Source: JABWCE01 sp964355045 (GTDB lineage: Bacteria > Bacteroidota > Bacteroidia > NS11-12g > UBA9320). From it: 20,495 nt of DNA. The stretch spans positions 1 to 20,495 of the forward strand of contig CAYHCM010000059.1 of the NCBI GenBank assembly GCA_964355045.1, given 5' to 3'. This document shows positions 13,964 through 20,495 of the stretch, in pieces (within the stretch, counting starts at the first letter, position 1; the number at the start of each line of letters is the position of its first letter). The notes beneath the pieces are model-generated. The model made no database searches. It saw only the letters and a list, made by a program, of their open reading frames with translations, and was not told the DNA's origin. The position numbers were made by a program, and so were the translations under genes.

Positions 13964-15040
13964 TTACTCTACCAGTATCCTTTGTTTCAGCACGCGGTTA
14001 TTACTTTGAGTAATACTCAAATAATAGAATCCGGCTGCTAAAGTTACAGGCAGATTAAACTCGTAATTTTCCGTTACCATTATTTCCTGATGCAATATTG
14101 GTTGTCCGATAATATCGGTAAGGTCCACCATAAATAAACCTTTTTGGTCAAAATGCAATTTCATCTCTCCTTTTACAGGATTTGGTGAAATGGAAATTTT
14201 TTCATAAGGTACAGGAGGTGTATAGTTAATTTTTAATTGGGGTAACTTAGGGCGAAGATTTACCAAATTGTATCGCATAAGGCCTGATTGTTCTTTGGTA
14301 AACATAACGGTGCATGGGAATGGTGTATAATCCATATAATTCTCAGTCATATCAGGTTTATCATCGGCATTGGTACAGGTGTTTTTTGTAGTTGAACATC
14401 CGGTAGTGGCCGAGGCGCAATTAGGCGTATCTTTTATCCCATCATCTTCACCCGAACAGTTTGATTTATCAGCCCAGATATGTCTCAAGCCCAAATAATG
14501 GCCAATTTCATGTACCAAAGTACGCTCCCTTATTGACGAACCCGAAACATCATACGGATTATTTTTACCAACATATTGATAGTTTATTACCACACCTTGC
14601 AATTCAAGAGATTTGTAATATACGCTATTCCAGTTTTTGGCATTTACAGGCGGAAATGCATAGGCTGCTGTTAATACATTTCCTTTATATGTAAATCTGC
14701 ACACCCAAATATTTAAATATTTTTCAGGATCCCACGGATTTACTCCATTGGTTGAAGATGATTTAACGGCTTCACCAAACAAAGATGTACCATCATTAAA
14801 ATCTGTTCGGGTTGTCTTAACCCTGTTGATACCATTGGTTGCATTTCCATCAGGATCTTTTTCAGCAAGAAAAAATTCAATTTTGGTGTCACCTGCCAAA
14901 GGTTTAAAAATAGCTCTTACTTTACCTGTATCTTTATGCATGTGACTGTACGATTCATTTATAGCTTTCATTTGCGAATAAATCAATGAATCGTGAAGGT
15001 TTTGGGCAGAAGCACTCCATACCACATGAAAAACAACCGG
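13964..15040 (-). CDS. M43 family zinc metalloprotease with T9SS sorting domain, N-terminus missing
   Basis: The visible 358 residues are the C-terminal part of a secreted pappalysin/cytophagalysin-type protease. The fragment opens in the catalytic domain (PVVFHVVW, then DPEKYLNIWVC). The zinc site is HEIGHYLGLRH, the metzincin HExxHxxGxxH pattern with three histidine ligands and the catalytic glutamate. A cysteine-rich segment and the Met-turn NYMDY follow. The last about 75 residues (ISISPNPVKGEMKLHF up to LKQRILVE) form a type A T9SS C-terminal sorting domain, so it crosses the outer membrane by that system and is released or anchored at the surface. The signal peptide and first strands are lost in the run of Ns. 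The open frame continuing across the Ns into the enoyl-CoA hydratase is chance. A hairpin follows the stop. Confidence 0.9.
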   Translation of the reverse strand, partial: PVVFHVVWSASAQNLHDSLIYSQMKAINESYSHMHKDTGKVRAIFKPLAGDTKIEFFLAEKDPDGNATNGINRVKTTRTDFNDGTSLFGEAVKSSSTNGVNPWDPEKYLNIWVCRFTYKGNVLTAAYAFPPVNAKNWNSVYYKSLELQGVVINYQYVGKNNPYDVSGSSIRERTLVHEIGHYLGLRHIWADKSNCSGEDDGIKDTPNCASATTGCSTTKNTCTNADDKPDMTENYMDYTPFPCTVMFTKEQSGLMRYNLVNLRPKLPQLKINYTPPVPYEKISISPNPVKGEMKLHFDQKGLFMVDLTDIIGQPILHQEIMVTENYEFNLPVTLAAGFYYLSITQSNNRVLKQRILVE

Positions 15041-15140
15041 NNNNNNNNNNNNNNNNNNNNNNNNNNNNNNNNNNNNNNNNNNNNNNNNNNNNNNNNNNNN
15101 NNNNNNNNNNNNNNNNNNNNNNNNNNNNNNNNNNNNNNNN
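15041..15140. other. Assembly gap of 100 Ns
   Basis: Exactly 100 Ns, the conventional size for a scaffold gap of unknown length. It removes the 5' end of the metalloprotease gene and the last codon or two of the enoyl-CoA hydratase gene. At least the protease start, its promoter and possibly whole genes may be hidden here. Confidence 0.97.
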
Positions 15141-15916
15141 CCTTTAAACTCAGGCATCCTTTTTTCTATAAATGACATCAGACCTTCCCTGTTGTCATTC
15201 GTATTTCCGGCTATTTCCTGACAGTATGCTTCATAATCCAATACAGTTTCCATATCGGAGGATGAAGATTTATTTAACATTTTTTTCATAAGGCCAATGG
15301 CCTTGGTTGGGGCATTTGCATAATAATTGGCCACATCATTTACTACATCATCCAATGTTTCGGGCGATGCTACTCTATTGGCAATTCCCCAGTCAAACGC
15401 TTGCTGGCCAGAAATTTTAGGAGCCATAGTAGCTATTTCAAAAGCCCTTGTACTTCCAACTAATCGTGGCAAAAAATACGAAGAGCCTGAATCTAAAACC
15501 AGCCCGATATTGATAAATGCTTCCACTAAAACCGCACTTTCTGATGCTATTATAAAATCACACGCCAAGGCCAGTGAACATCCGGCACCGGCAGCTACAC
15601 CATTAAGGCGGCAAATAATAGGTTTGGGCATATTTCGCATGGCGCGTATTAGTGGGTTGTAGCGTTTATTTATTGAATCAATAAACGAACGTTTTTCTAT
15701 ACCCATAATAGCTTTCAAATCTTGTCCTGAGCAAAAGGCTTTACCCGACCCTGAAAGAATTATTACTCTTACTTCAGTATCTTTTTCAGCAGCTTTAAAA
15801 GCATCCTGTAATTCATAAGTCAAGGCATCATCCAAAGCGTTATAAACTTCCGGACGGTTTAAAGTGATGCGAAGAACTGCACCCTCTTTTTGATACAGAA
15901 CGGTTTTAAATTCCAT
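15141..15916 (-). CDS. Enoyl-CoA hydratase/isomerase family protein, PaaG-like, 3' end in gap
   Basis: The 258 visible residues, plus a GGN glycine codon at the gap edge, are an almost complete crotonase-fold enzyme; the family usually ends just after FKG, so only the stop and a residue or two are missing. The oxyanion-hole segments are FCSGQDLKA (61-69) and NGVAAGAGCSLALACD (105-120). NIGLVLDSG at 136-144 carries Asp142 in the place of the catalytic aspartate of PaaG-type epoxide-CoA isomerases, rather than the two glutamates of classical enoyl-CoA hydratases. The closest named group is therefore 2-(1,2-epoxy-1,2-dihydrophenyl)acetyl-CoA isomerase, but no other phenylacetate gene is nearby and the substrate is open. 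The start codon overlaps the end of the preceding PAP2-like gene by 11 bp, indicating translational coupling in an operon with rpoN. Confidence 0.88.
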
Positions 15917-16571
15917 AAGTGAGCAAAGTAAGTAAAACAGGACTTATTATCCCAATTAATATTCCAAAAAGGATTTCCTTAACGCTATGCGCTTTTAAAA
16001 TATTTCTTGCCCAAACCACAAATCCTAATACCATAAAATTGACACCTCCAAATATAAGATATAAATGAGAGTTATTATTTATTAAACCTTCCTGTCCGGG
16101 TATTTCCCATGAAAAAATGACACAAAAAGTGAGGAATAATGCGGCCATCAAAGCATGTAAACTATTTTTAATGTTTAACAAATGAAAAATAAAGGCCATC
16201 ATCATCGAAAATACTAACCCCATAAGTACCGAAGCAAACATTGGTTTATGGATTCCTAAAAATGCATCGTTCAAATTTAATATGAATAAAAGAAAAACCA
16301 CATTATAAATAACCGTATAAGCCAGCAATTTTTTTCGCGAAAGCATTGACATATCGGATAATTGCGACCAATCGAATTGTTTTTTTTCGTTATAAACTAT
16401 AGCAAATGTGTAAAAAACCGGAATCATAACTCCTGCCAAAAAGAAGAGGGTTATAACAAATCCCAAAGCAGCCCCGTGCTTATCGGTAAGCAATATAAAA
16501 AACAGGAAATTAAAAAATGTTATGAATAATGGATGGAATGAAATTGATAGAATACGGGCGAGTTTTAACAT
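15906..16571 (-). CDS. PAP2-like integral membrane protein
   Basis: This 221-residue protein has about six membrane helices. It resembles, weakly, the core of PAP2 lipid phosphatases: NSLHALMAA (136-144) sits where the S-x-H motif would be with His139, and RNILKAHSVKEILFGILIG (189-207) sits where the R-x5-H-x3-D motif would be, with Arg189, His195 and Glu199 instead of Asp. The first PAP2 motif (K-x6-RP) is not evident. It may thus be a diverged or inactive relative, or a family I do not recognise. It lies 36 bp after rpoN and overlaps the enoyl-CoA hydratase gene by 11 bp, so the three genes are probably one transcript. The stop of the gene is TAA at 15906-15908. Confidence 0.65.
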   Translation of the reverse strand: MLKLARILSISFHPLFITFFNFLFFILLTDKHGAALGFVITLFFLAGVMIPVFYTFAIVYNEKKQFDWSQLSDMSMLSRKKLLAYTVIYNVVFLLFILNLNDAFLGIHKPMFASVLMGLVFSMMMAFIFHLLNIKNSLHALMAALFLTFCVIFSWEIPGQEGLINNNSHLYLIFGGVNFMVLGFVVWARNILKAHSVKEILFGILIGIISPVLLTLLTYGI

Positions 16572-16607
16572 TGAGGCAAAGCTAAGATTTAGAAAATGAT
16601 TTTGCTA

Positions 16608-18116
16608 TTAAAACCCCTTTCGAAGCCTTGCTACCGTAATATTTAATTGTTCGCGATATTTAGCAACGGTTCTCCTTGCCATGGTATAACCCTTTGTTTT
16701 TAAGAGTTCAGTCAGTTGGTCGTCGTTCATAGGGTTGTTTTTATCTTCGCTGTTTATGGCATTTTGCAAAATTCGTTTCACCTCTTTGGTAGTCACTTCT
16801 TCACCATCTTCATTGGTAATTCCTTCTGAGAAAAAATATTTTAAAAGAAAAATACCGTAATCGGTTTGTACATATTTGCTGCTGGCCACGCGCGATACCG
16901 TTGAAATATCCATCTGTAGTTTTTCGGCTACATCTTTCAATTTCATTGGCCTTATTTTTGAGCTATCGCCGGTTCTAAAAAATTCATTCTGAATATCAAC
17001 GATAACAGTCATGGTATTCAATAATGTGTTTTGGCGCTGCTTCACGGCATCAATAAACCATCTTGCGCCATCAATTTTTTGCTTAACAAATTGAACTGCT
17101 TCTCTGGCATGACCATTTTTTGAACTTAATTTATCATATTCTGTCAAAGTTTCAATAAACCCGCGACTAATTCTCAGATCGGGTTGGTTGCCATGGTTTA
17201 ATGAAATATCGAATTGACCATAACTTTCTTCTACAATAAAATCGGGTATAATGGTTTCAGTTTTGGCATCTTCTTCGGATGAGGCAGGTTTTGGATTTAG
17301 TTTGGTAATAAAATGTACAGCTTCTTTTAAATACTCTAAATTCACATCCAATTTAACCGCTATTTTTTCGAAGTGCCTTTTCGAAAAATCTTCCATGCAT
17401 TCCGTTATCACCATTTTGGCTAATTCCATTATAGGGTTTCGGCCTTTTTCTTCTTTGCGTTTTATTTGAATCAAAAGACATTCCTGCAGCGTTCGGGCAC
17501 CTACTCCCGGCGGGTCAAATTTTTGAAGAATAACCAATACTTTTTCTAATTCTTCCTCAGTAGTTTGAACATTATATTGAAACAAAAAATCATTGACTAT
17601 TGAACGCAATTCACGTCGTAAATACCCATCATCATCTAATGAGCCTACAATTTGTTTCGCTAATTTTTCATCCTTATCACTATGTAATACCGTATAAATT
17701 TGTTCCAACAAATTTTCCCTGAAACTATTATTTACCCTTACTACCGGGTAATCTTTTTCTTCAATGTCGGGACTATAATCTTCATTAAGCCTGAAATCGC
17801 CACCATCCTCTTCCATAAATTCGGCTAAATCAACATGGTCCATAGCCTTATCAACCGCTTCAATTTCTGAATCTCCAAACTCCGAAACTATTTTTTCATC
17901 CCCATCGCCCGAAATAATATCCTCATAGGTGTCTTCCTGAAATTCTGTGTTATAATCATCATCATCCTTGCCCGATTCAAGAGCAGGATTTTCAATCAAT
18001 TCTTCTTCTAATTTTTGCTCAAAATTAAGGGTGTTCAATTCCAGCAACTTCACGAACATGAGTTGTTGGGGTGATAATTTTTGCTGTAGTTTCTGACTTA
18101 AGTTTTGCCTCAGCAT
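16608..18116 (-). CDS. rpoN: RNA polymerase sigma-54 factor
   Basis: At 502 residues it has the usual length for RpoN. Region I (1-50) is glutamine- and leucine-rich (QKLQQKLSPQQLMFVKLLEL) and contacts activators. Region II (about 52-115) is strongly acidic and poorly conserved. The core-binding region follows (GYLRRELRSI, then FDPPGVGARTLQECLL). The DNA-binding part has an HTH (LKDVAEKLQMDISTVSRVAS), the segment TDYGIFLLKYFFSEG, and the RpoN box ARRTVAKYRE at 480-489, which recognises the -24 promoter element. All parts look intact. It requires an NtrC-type activator to start transcription; the tail of one is present at 9849-10058. It is divergent from asnS and leads a run with a PAP2-like gene and an enoyl-CoA hydratase gene. 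Confidence 0.97.
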   Translation of the reverse strand: MLRQNLSQKLQQKLSPQQLMFVKLLELNTLNFEQKLEEELIENPALESGKDDDDYNTEFQEDTYEDIISGDGDEKIVSEFGDSEIEAVDKAMDHVDLAEFMEEDGGDFRLNEDYSPDIEEKDYPVVRVNNSFRENLLEQIYTVLHSDKDEKLAKQIVGSLDDDGYLRRELRSIVNDFLFQYNVQTTEEELEKVLVILQKFDPPGVGARTLQECLLIQIKRKEEKGRNPIMELAKMVITECMEDFSKRHFEKIAVKLDVNLEYLKEAVHFITKLNPKPASSEEDAKTETIIPDFIVEESYGQFDISLNHGNQPDLRISRGFIETLTEYDKLSSKNGHAREAVQFVKQKIDGARWFIDAVKQRQNTLLNTMTVIVDIQNEFFRTGDSSKIRPMKLKDVAEKLQMDISTVSRVASSKYVQTDYGIFLLKYFFSEGITNEDGEEVTTKEVKRILQNAINSEDKNNPMNDDQLTELLKTKGYTMARRTVAKYREQLNITVARLRKGF

Positions 18117-18160
18117 TGTTTGGTAGCTTCTATCAATAGAAAATTAAACTTATTTTCGCC

Positions 18161-18168
18161 CAAAATTA
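18161..18168 (-). promoter_or_regulatory. -7 promoter box of rpoN
   Basis: On the minus strand, TAATTTTG is an exact match to TAnnTTTG, 44 nt upstream of the rpoN ATG. No TTTG box lies 19-21 bp further upstream. Confidence 0.4.
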
Positions 18169-18186
18169 TACTATTATCCCGACATT

Positions 18187-18306
18187 ATAAATCACGATTT
18201 TTGATTTATAATTTTTGATTTGAAAATGAGGGGATTTGAAAATGAAAATTTGAAAATGGAAATTGAAGAAATTTGAAAATTTTAAAATGAAAATATTTTA
18301 AAATTA
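18187..18306. repeat. Low-complexity TTTGAAAAT tract between rpoN and asnS
   Basis: TTTGAAAAT recurs at 18219, 18235, 18249 and 18272. It is preceded by two copies of ATTTTTGATTT and followed by related A/T runs. It is non-coding and looks like a decayed tandem repeat similar to the one at 22-48. It occupies most of the divergent intergenic region. Confidence 0.5.
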
Positions 18307-18330
18307 AGTACAAATTTTTCGGGTGAAATT

Positions 18331-18360
18331 CCCCTCTTGAGAGGGGTTAGGGGTGTGTTA
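18331..18360. repeat. Palindromic intergenic element CCCCTCTTGAGAGGGG
   Basis: CCCCTCT (18331-18337) and AGAGGGG (18340-18346) form an inverted repeat, followed by TTAGGGGTGTGTTA. It is sharply GC-rich in an AT-rich spacer. Elements of this look are scattered through many Bacteroidota genomes. It could fold in the 5' leader of asnS if transcription starts upstream of it. Confidence 0.5.
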
Positions 18361-18409
18361 TTAAAAATGTAAAAAAAACATTTAACATAGAACAATTTAA
18401 AAATTAAAA

Positions 18410-19924
18410 ATGCAGATAAAAGATTTATCAAAATGGGTTGAAAAAGAAGTTACCCTTAAAGGCTGGGTGGCCAACAAACGCGACGGAAAAGGCCATGTCT
18501 TTATTATTGTAAGAGATGGAACCGGTCAATGCCAATGCATTGGCGATGTGAACGTGATAGGTGAAGCGAAATTTAATCAGGCTGTAAGTTTAGGATTGGA
18601 AAGTTCGCTGATTGTTAAAGGAAAAGTAGTGGCCGATGAACGCCAAATAGGTGGCTACGAACTTCATATTTCGGATATTGAAATATTGCAAAATGTAAAA
18701 GATTATCCCATTGCCAAAAAAGAACATGGCATCGAATTTTTGATGGATCAGCGACATTTATGGTTGCGCAGCAACAGGCAATGGGCCATTATGAAAATAA
18801 GAAATCAGATTATTTTTTCTATTCATACCTTTTTTCAAAACGAAGGATTTGTGCAAATGGATGCCCCAATTTTTACGGGCAATGCCTGCGAAGGAACAAG
18901 TAATCTTTTTGAAACCGATTATTTTGGCGATAAAGCGTATCTGTCGCAATCAGGGCAGCTTTACGGCGAAGCCATGGCTATGGCCATGGGAAAAATTTAT
19001 ACGTTTGGCCCAACCTTCCGGGCTGAAAAATCAAAAACCCGCAGGCATCTTACCGAGTTTTGGATGATTGAACCCGAAATGGCTTTCCATGATATTTTTG
19101 ATAACATGGATTTGATTGAGAAATTTTTACAACACGTTTTAAAAGATGTGTTGGCCAACTGCCAAACCGAACTAAAACTGATAGATCGCGATACCTCAAT
19201 ATTGGAAAGCAGCCTTGGCGCTTTTCCCCGCCTTACCTACGATGAAGCCGTAAGAATTATAAAAGGTGAACAGGATGTCGATGGGCAAAACAGTATAAAA
19301 TCTCTGGAAGATTTATTAACCACTACCGAAAACCGTTTGACTGAAATAAACACCGAAATAGCCGACCGCGAACAAAAACTTAAAACCCCCGGCATGAAAA
19401 AAGGGGAAATAAACTTTAACCAAACCAAAATTGGTCAATTGAAAAACGAAGCCAAAGATGTGGAAGAAGACCTGCGCAACATACCCCAATGGATAAGCTC
19501 GGCCAAAAACTTTGAATATGGAAACGACTTTGGCGGCAGCGATGAAACGGTGATTACCCGTTTGTTTAAAACCCCGATAATGGTGTATGACTGGCCCCAT
19601 GCCGTAAAAGCGTTTTACCTAAAACGCAACCCTACCGACAGCCGCTTTGCCCGTGGTGTGGACGTATTGGCCCCTGAAGGATACGGTGAAATAGTAGGCG
19701 GTGGCGAACGTGAAACCGACGAAATCCTCCTTACCGAAAAAATAAAAGAACACGACCTGCCTATGCAGGAATTTGAATGGTACCTGGACTTACGCCGCTA
19801 TGGCTCTGTGCCACATGCCGGCTTTGGCCTTGGGTTGGAACGTTTGGTAACGTGGGTTTGTAAACTGAAACATGTGAGGGAAAGTATTCCGTTTCCGAGG
19901 ATGTATGGGAGATTGATGCCGTAG
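18410..19924 (+). CDS. asnS: Asparaginyl-tRNA synthetase
   Basis: This 504-residue class IIb synthetase charges tRNA-Asn. The N-terminal OB-fold anticodon-binding domain (about 1-100) begins with VTLKGWVANKRDGKGHVFI. The catalytic core has motif 1 around FFQNEGFVQMDAPIF (141-155), motif 2 FGPTFRAEKSKTRRHLTEFW (199-218) and motif 3 GFGLGLERL (471-479). PTFRAEKSKTRRHLTEFW with HLTEF and the ending IPFPRMYGRL point to AsnRS rather than AspRS. The protein is about 40 residues longer than the E. coli enzyme because of an insertion at roughly 285-366, which is charged and heptad-like (TTTENRLTEINTEIADREQ), probably a helical hairpin. It is divergent from rpoN. I see no clear TAnnTTTG box upstream, and the start follows an A-rich stretch. 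Confidence 0.97.
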   Translation: MQIKDLSKWVEKEVTLKGWVANKRDGKGHVFIIVRDGTGQCQCIGDVNVIGEAKFNQAVSLGLESSLIVKGKVVADERQIGGYELHISDIEILQNVKDYPIAKKEHGIEFLMDQRHLWLRSNRQWAIMKIRNQIIFSIHTFFQNEGFVQMDAPIFTGNACEGTSNLFETDYFGDKAYLSQSGQLYGEAMAMAMGKIYTFGPTFRAEKSKTRRHLTEFWMIEPEMAFHDIFDNMDLIEKFLQHVLKDVLANCQTELKLIDRDTSILESSLGAFPRLTYDEAVRIIKGEQDVDGQNSIKSLEDLLTTTENRLTEINTEIADREQKLKTPGMKKGEINFNQTKIGQLKNEAKDVEEDLRNIPQWISSAKNFEYGNDFGGSDETVITRLFKTPIMVYDWPHAVKAFYLKRNPTDSRFARGVDVLAPEGYGEIVGGGERETDEILLTEKIKEHDLPMQEFEWYLDLRRYGSVPHAGFGLGLERLVTWVCKLKHVRESIPFPRMYGRLMP

Positions 19925-19925
19925 G

Positions 19926-19977
19926 GAAATGGTGAACTATTAATGATAAATGTTCGTTAGATTTGCTTTACCATTTC
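19926..19977. other. Nested inverted repeats downstream of asnS
   Basis: GAAATGGT (19926-19933) pairs with ACCATTTC (19970-19977). Directly inside it, GAAC (19934-19937) pairs with GTTC (19952-19955). It begins 2 nt after the asnS stop and could act as a terminator or 3'-end structure, but the loop is long and there is no immediate T-run. Confidence 0.3.
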
Positions 19978-20015
19978 AATTAAATTCATTGGTTTTATTA
20001 ATTGCCTAATTCTTT

Positions 20016-20023
20016 TATTTTTG
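20016..20023 (+). promoter_or_regulatory. -7 promoter box of the antitoxin-like gene
   Basis: TATTTTTG exactly matches TAnnTTTG and ends 4 nt before the ATG at 20028, so the transcript would be leaderless or nearly so. TTG at 19989-19991 lies 24 bp upstream of it, a little too far for a normal -33 box. Confidence 0.45.
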
Positions 20024-20027
20024 TATT

Positions 20028-20291
20028 ATGATAATTCGAACTTTTGAAATTGATACCGAAGAACATGCCCAAATGCTGGTGGAACATGTATCAAAACTTA
20101 ATTTTGTAAAATTGGTTGATGATAAACGAAAAATTACACCTTACGATCTTGCATTTGGCATCGGGAGGCCGCTTACAGATGAAGAATGGAAGCAATATTT
20201 CAACGACTATCCGAATACAGGTAAATCATTTTCGGCTGAGGATGCGAGAAAAATGCTAAAAGATAAATTACTTAACGGGCATGAACATTGA
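20028..20291 (+). CDS. Small antitoxin-like protein of a probable type II toxin-antitoxin pair
   Basis: This 87-residue protein is acidic to neutral with no membrane segment. It starts MIIRTFEIDTEEHAQMLVEH with a helix and LNFVKLV strand, and ends in a charged helical tail (FSAEDARKMLKDKL). No DNA-binding motif is certain. The antitoxin call rests on context: the next start codon lies inside its last codons (11-bp overlap, different frame), and that downstream product looks like a ParE/RelE-fold toxin. Such short two-gene units with the antitoxin first are common in Bacteroidota. A -7 box 4 nt before the ATG supports this start and its own promoter. I do not recognise a named antitoxin family. 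Confidence 0.65.
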   Translation: MIIRTFEIDTEEHAQMLVEHVSKLNFVKLVDDKRKITPYDLAFGIGRPLTDEEWKQYFNDYPNTGKSFSAEDARKMLKDKLLNGHEH

Positions 20292-20495
20292 ATTTAGGCA
20301 AAATGCTCTGGACACCATTTATGAATTAGCTTTTTTTGTAGAAAGTAAAAATACAAAAGGAAGTGGCAATCGGTTTATAGATAAATTTTTTACCCATATT
20401 GAAAAATATGCACTCCCCAATGTTCAATATGCTTTATGCAGATATTCCATATTTCAGGCCTTAGGTTATTCGTGTATTTATTATAACGATTGGGT
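20281..20495 (+). CDS. ParE/RelE-like toxin, cut by the right edge of the window
   Basis: The first 71 codons are visible. ATG at 20281 overlaps the end of the upstream small gene by 11 bp. The product begins MNIEFRQNALDTIYELAFFV and continues with SKNTKGSGNRFIDKFFTHIE, then KYALPNVQYALCRY and GYSCIYYNDWV. A helix pair rich in basic residues followed by two beta-strands ending in a Trp-Val edge is the layout of small RelE/ParE-fold toxins, which are mRNA interferases or gyrase inhibitors. The C-terminal strands with the catalytic or target-binding residues lie outside the window, so activity cannot be judged. Confidence 0.6.
   Translation, partial: MNIEFRQNALDTIYELAFFVESKNTKGSGNRFIDKFFTHIEKYALPNVQYALCRYSIFQALGYSCIYYNDW

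Noticed and set aside
18331..18409. T-box or other riboswitch controlling asnS
   Set aside because: No T-box sequence, specifier loop or antiterminator layout is seen; the palindrome looks like a dispersed element.
19316..19600. A 94-codon minus-strand frame inside asnS
   Set aside because: It is a shadow of asnS, which is certain; the translation has no domain and no upstream signals.

Overview
The window is chromosomal DNA of a Bacteroidota bacterium. The base composition is AT-rich. Supporting signs are a fused MurF-alanine racemase, a PorP/SprF-type protein and a type IX secretion (T9SS) sorting domain, a DUF5686 outer-membrane protein, an asparaginyl-tRNA synthetase with a long insertion, and several copies of the Bacteroidota -7 promoter box TAnnTTTG. 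The genus cannot be told from sequence alone. It is a draft assembly: 100 Ns occupy 15041-15140, and a second likely false join with no Ns lies near 10060. The window is best read as three pieces, about 1-10060, 10060-15040 and 15141-20495, whose relative order is not proven.

Piece 1 starts with an MBOAT O-acyltransferase and a probable SGNH-type partner (120-2596, plus strand), which together look like a cell-surface polymer O-acylation pair. Convergent to it is a two-gene unit of a DUF2975 membrane protein and a YozG-type HTH regulator (2674-3577, minus). Its promoter has both -33 and -7 boxes, and the -33 box lies inside a perfect 11-bp inverted repeat, which suggests autoregulation. Next come a REP-like palindrome, a promoter almost touching its start codon, and murF-alr (3774-6236), which serves peptidoglycan precursor synthesis. 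A DUF3995 membrane protein then meets a DUF5686 outer-membrane protein end to end, with overlapping stop codons. An HPt phosphotransfer protein follows, next to the C-terminal DNA-binding end of an NtrC-type regulator.

That regulator tail is read in frame from a secreted choice-of-anchor J/Ig-like protein (9849-11276). The combination makes no topological sense and is probably an assembly chimera. Piece 2 is otherwise a surface-export region: a PorP/SprF barrel fused to seven TSP3 calcium-binding repeats and a SPOR-like tail (11761-13698), and an M43 zinc metalloprotease with a T9SS sorting domain whose N-terminus is lost in the gap (13964-15040).

Piece 3 holds a minus-strand run of rpoN, a PAP2-like membrane protein and a PaaG-type enoyl-CoA hydratase/isomerase (15141-18116). 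asnS is divergent from rpoN across a tract of intergenic repeats. A small antitoxin-like gene and the start of a ParE/RelE-like toxin run off the right edge.

No rRNA, tRNA, CRISPR array, transposase or prophage gene was found. The most interesting items are the operator-promoter overlap at 3602-3652, the palindrome with an extra arm at 3681-3735, the PorP-TSP3-SPOR fusion, and the two promoters that imply leaderless mRNAs. The two apparent protein fusions should be treated as artefacts until checked.
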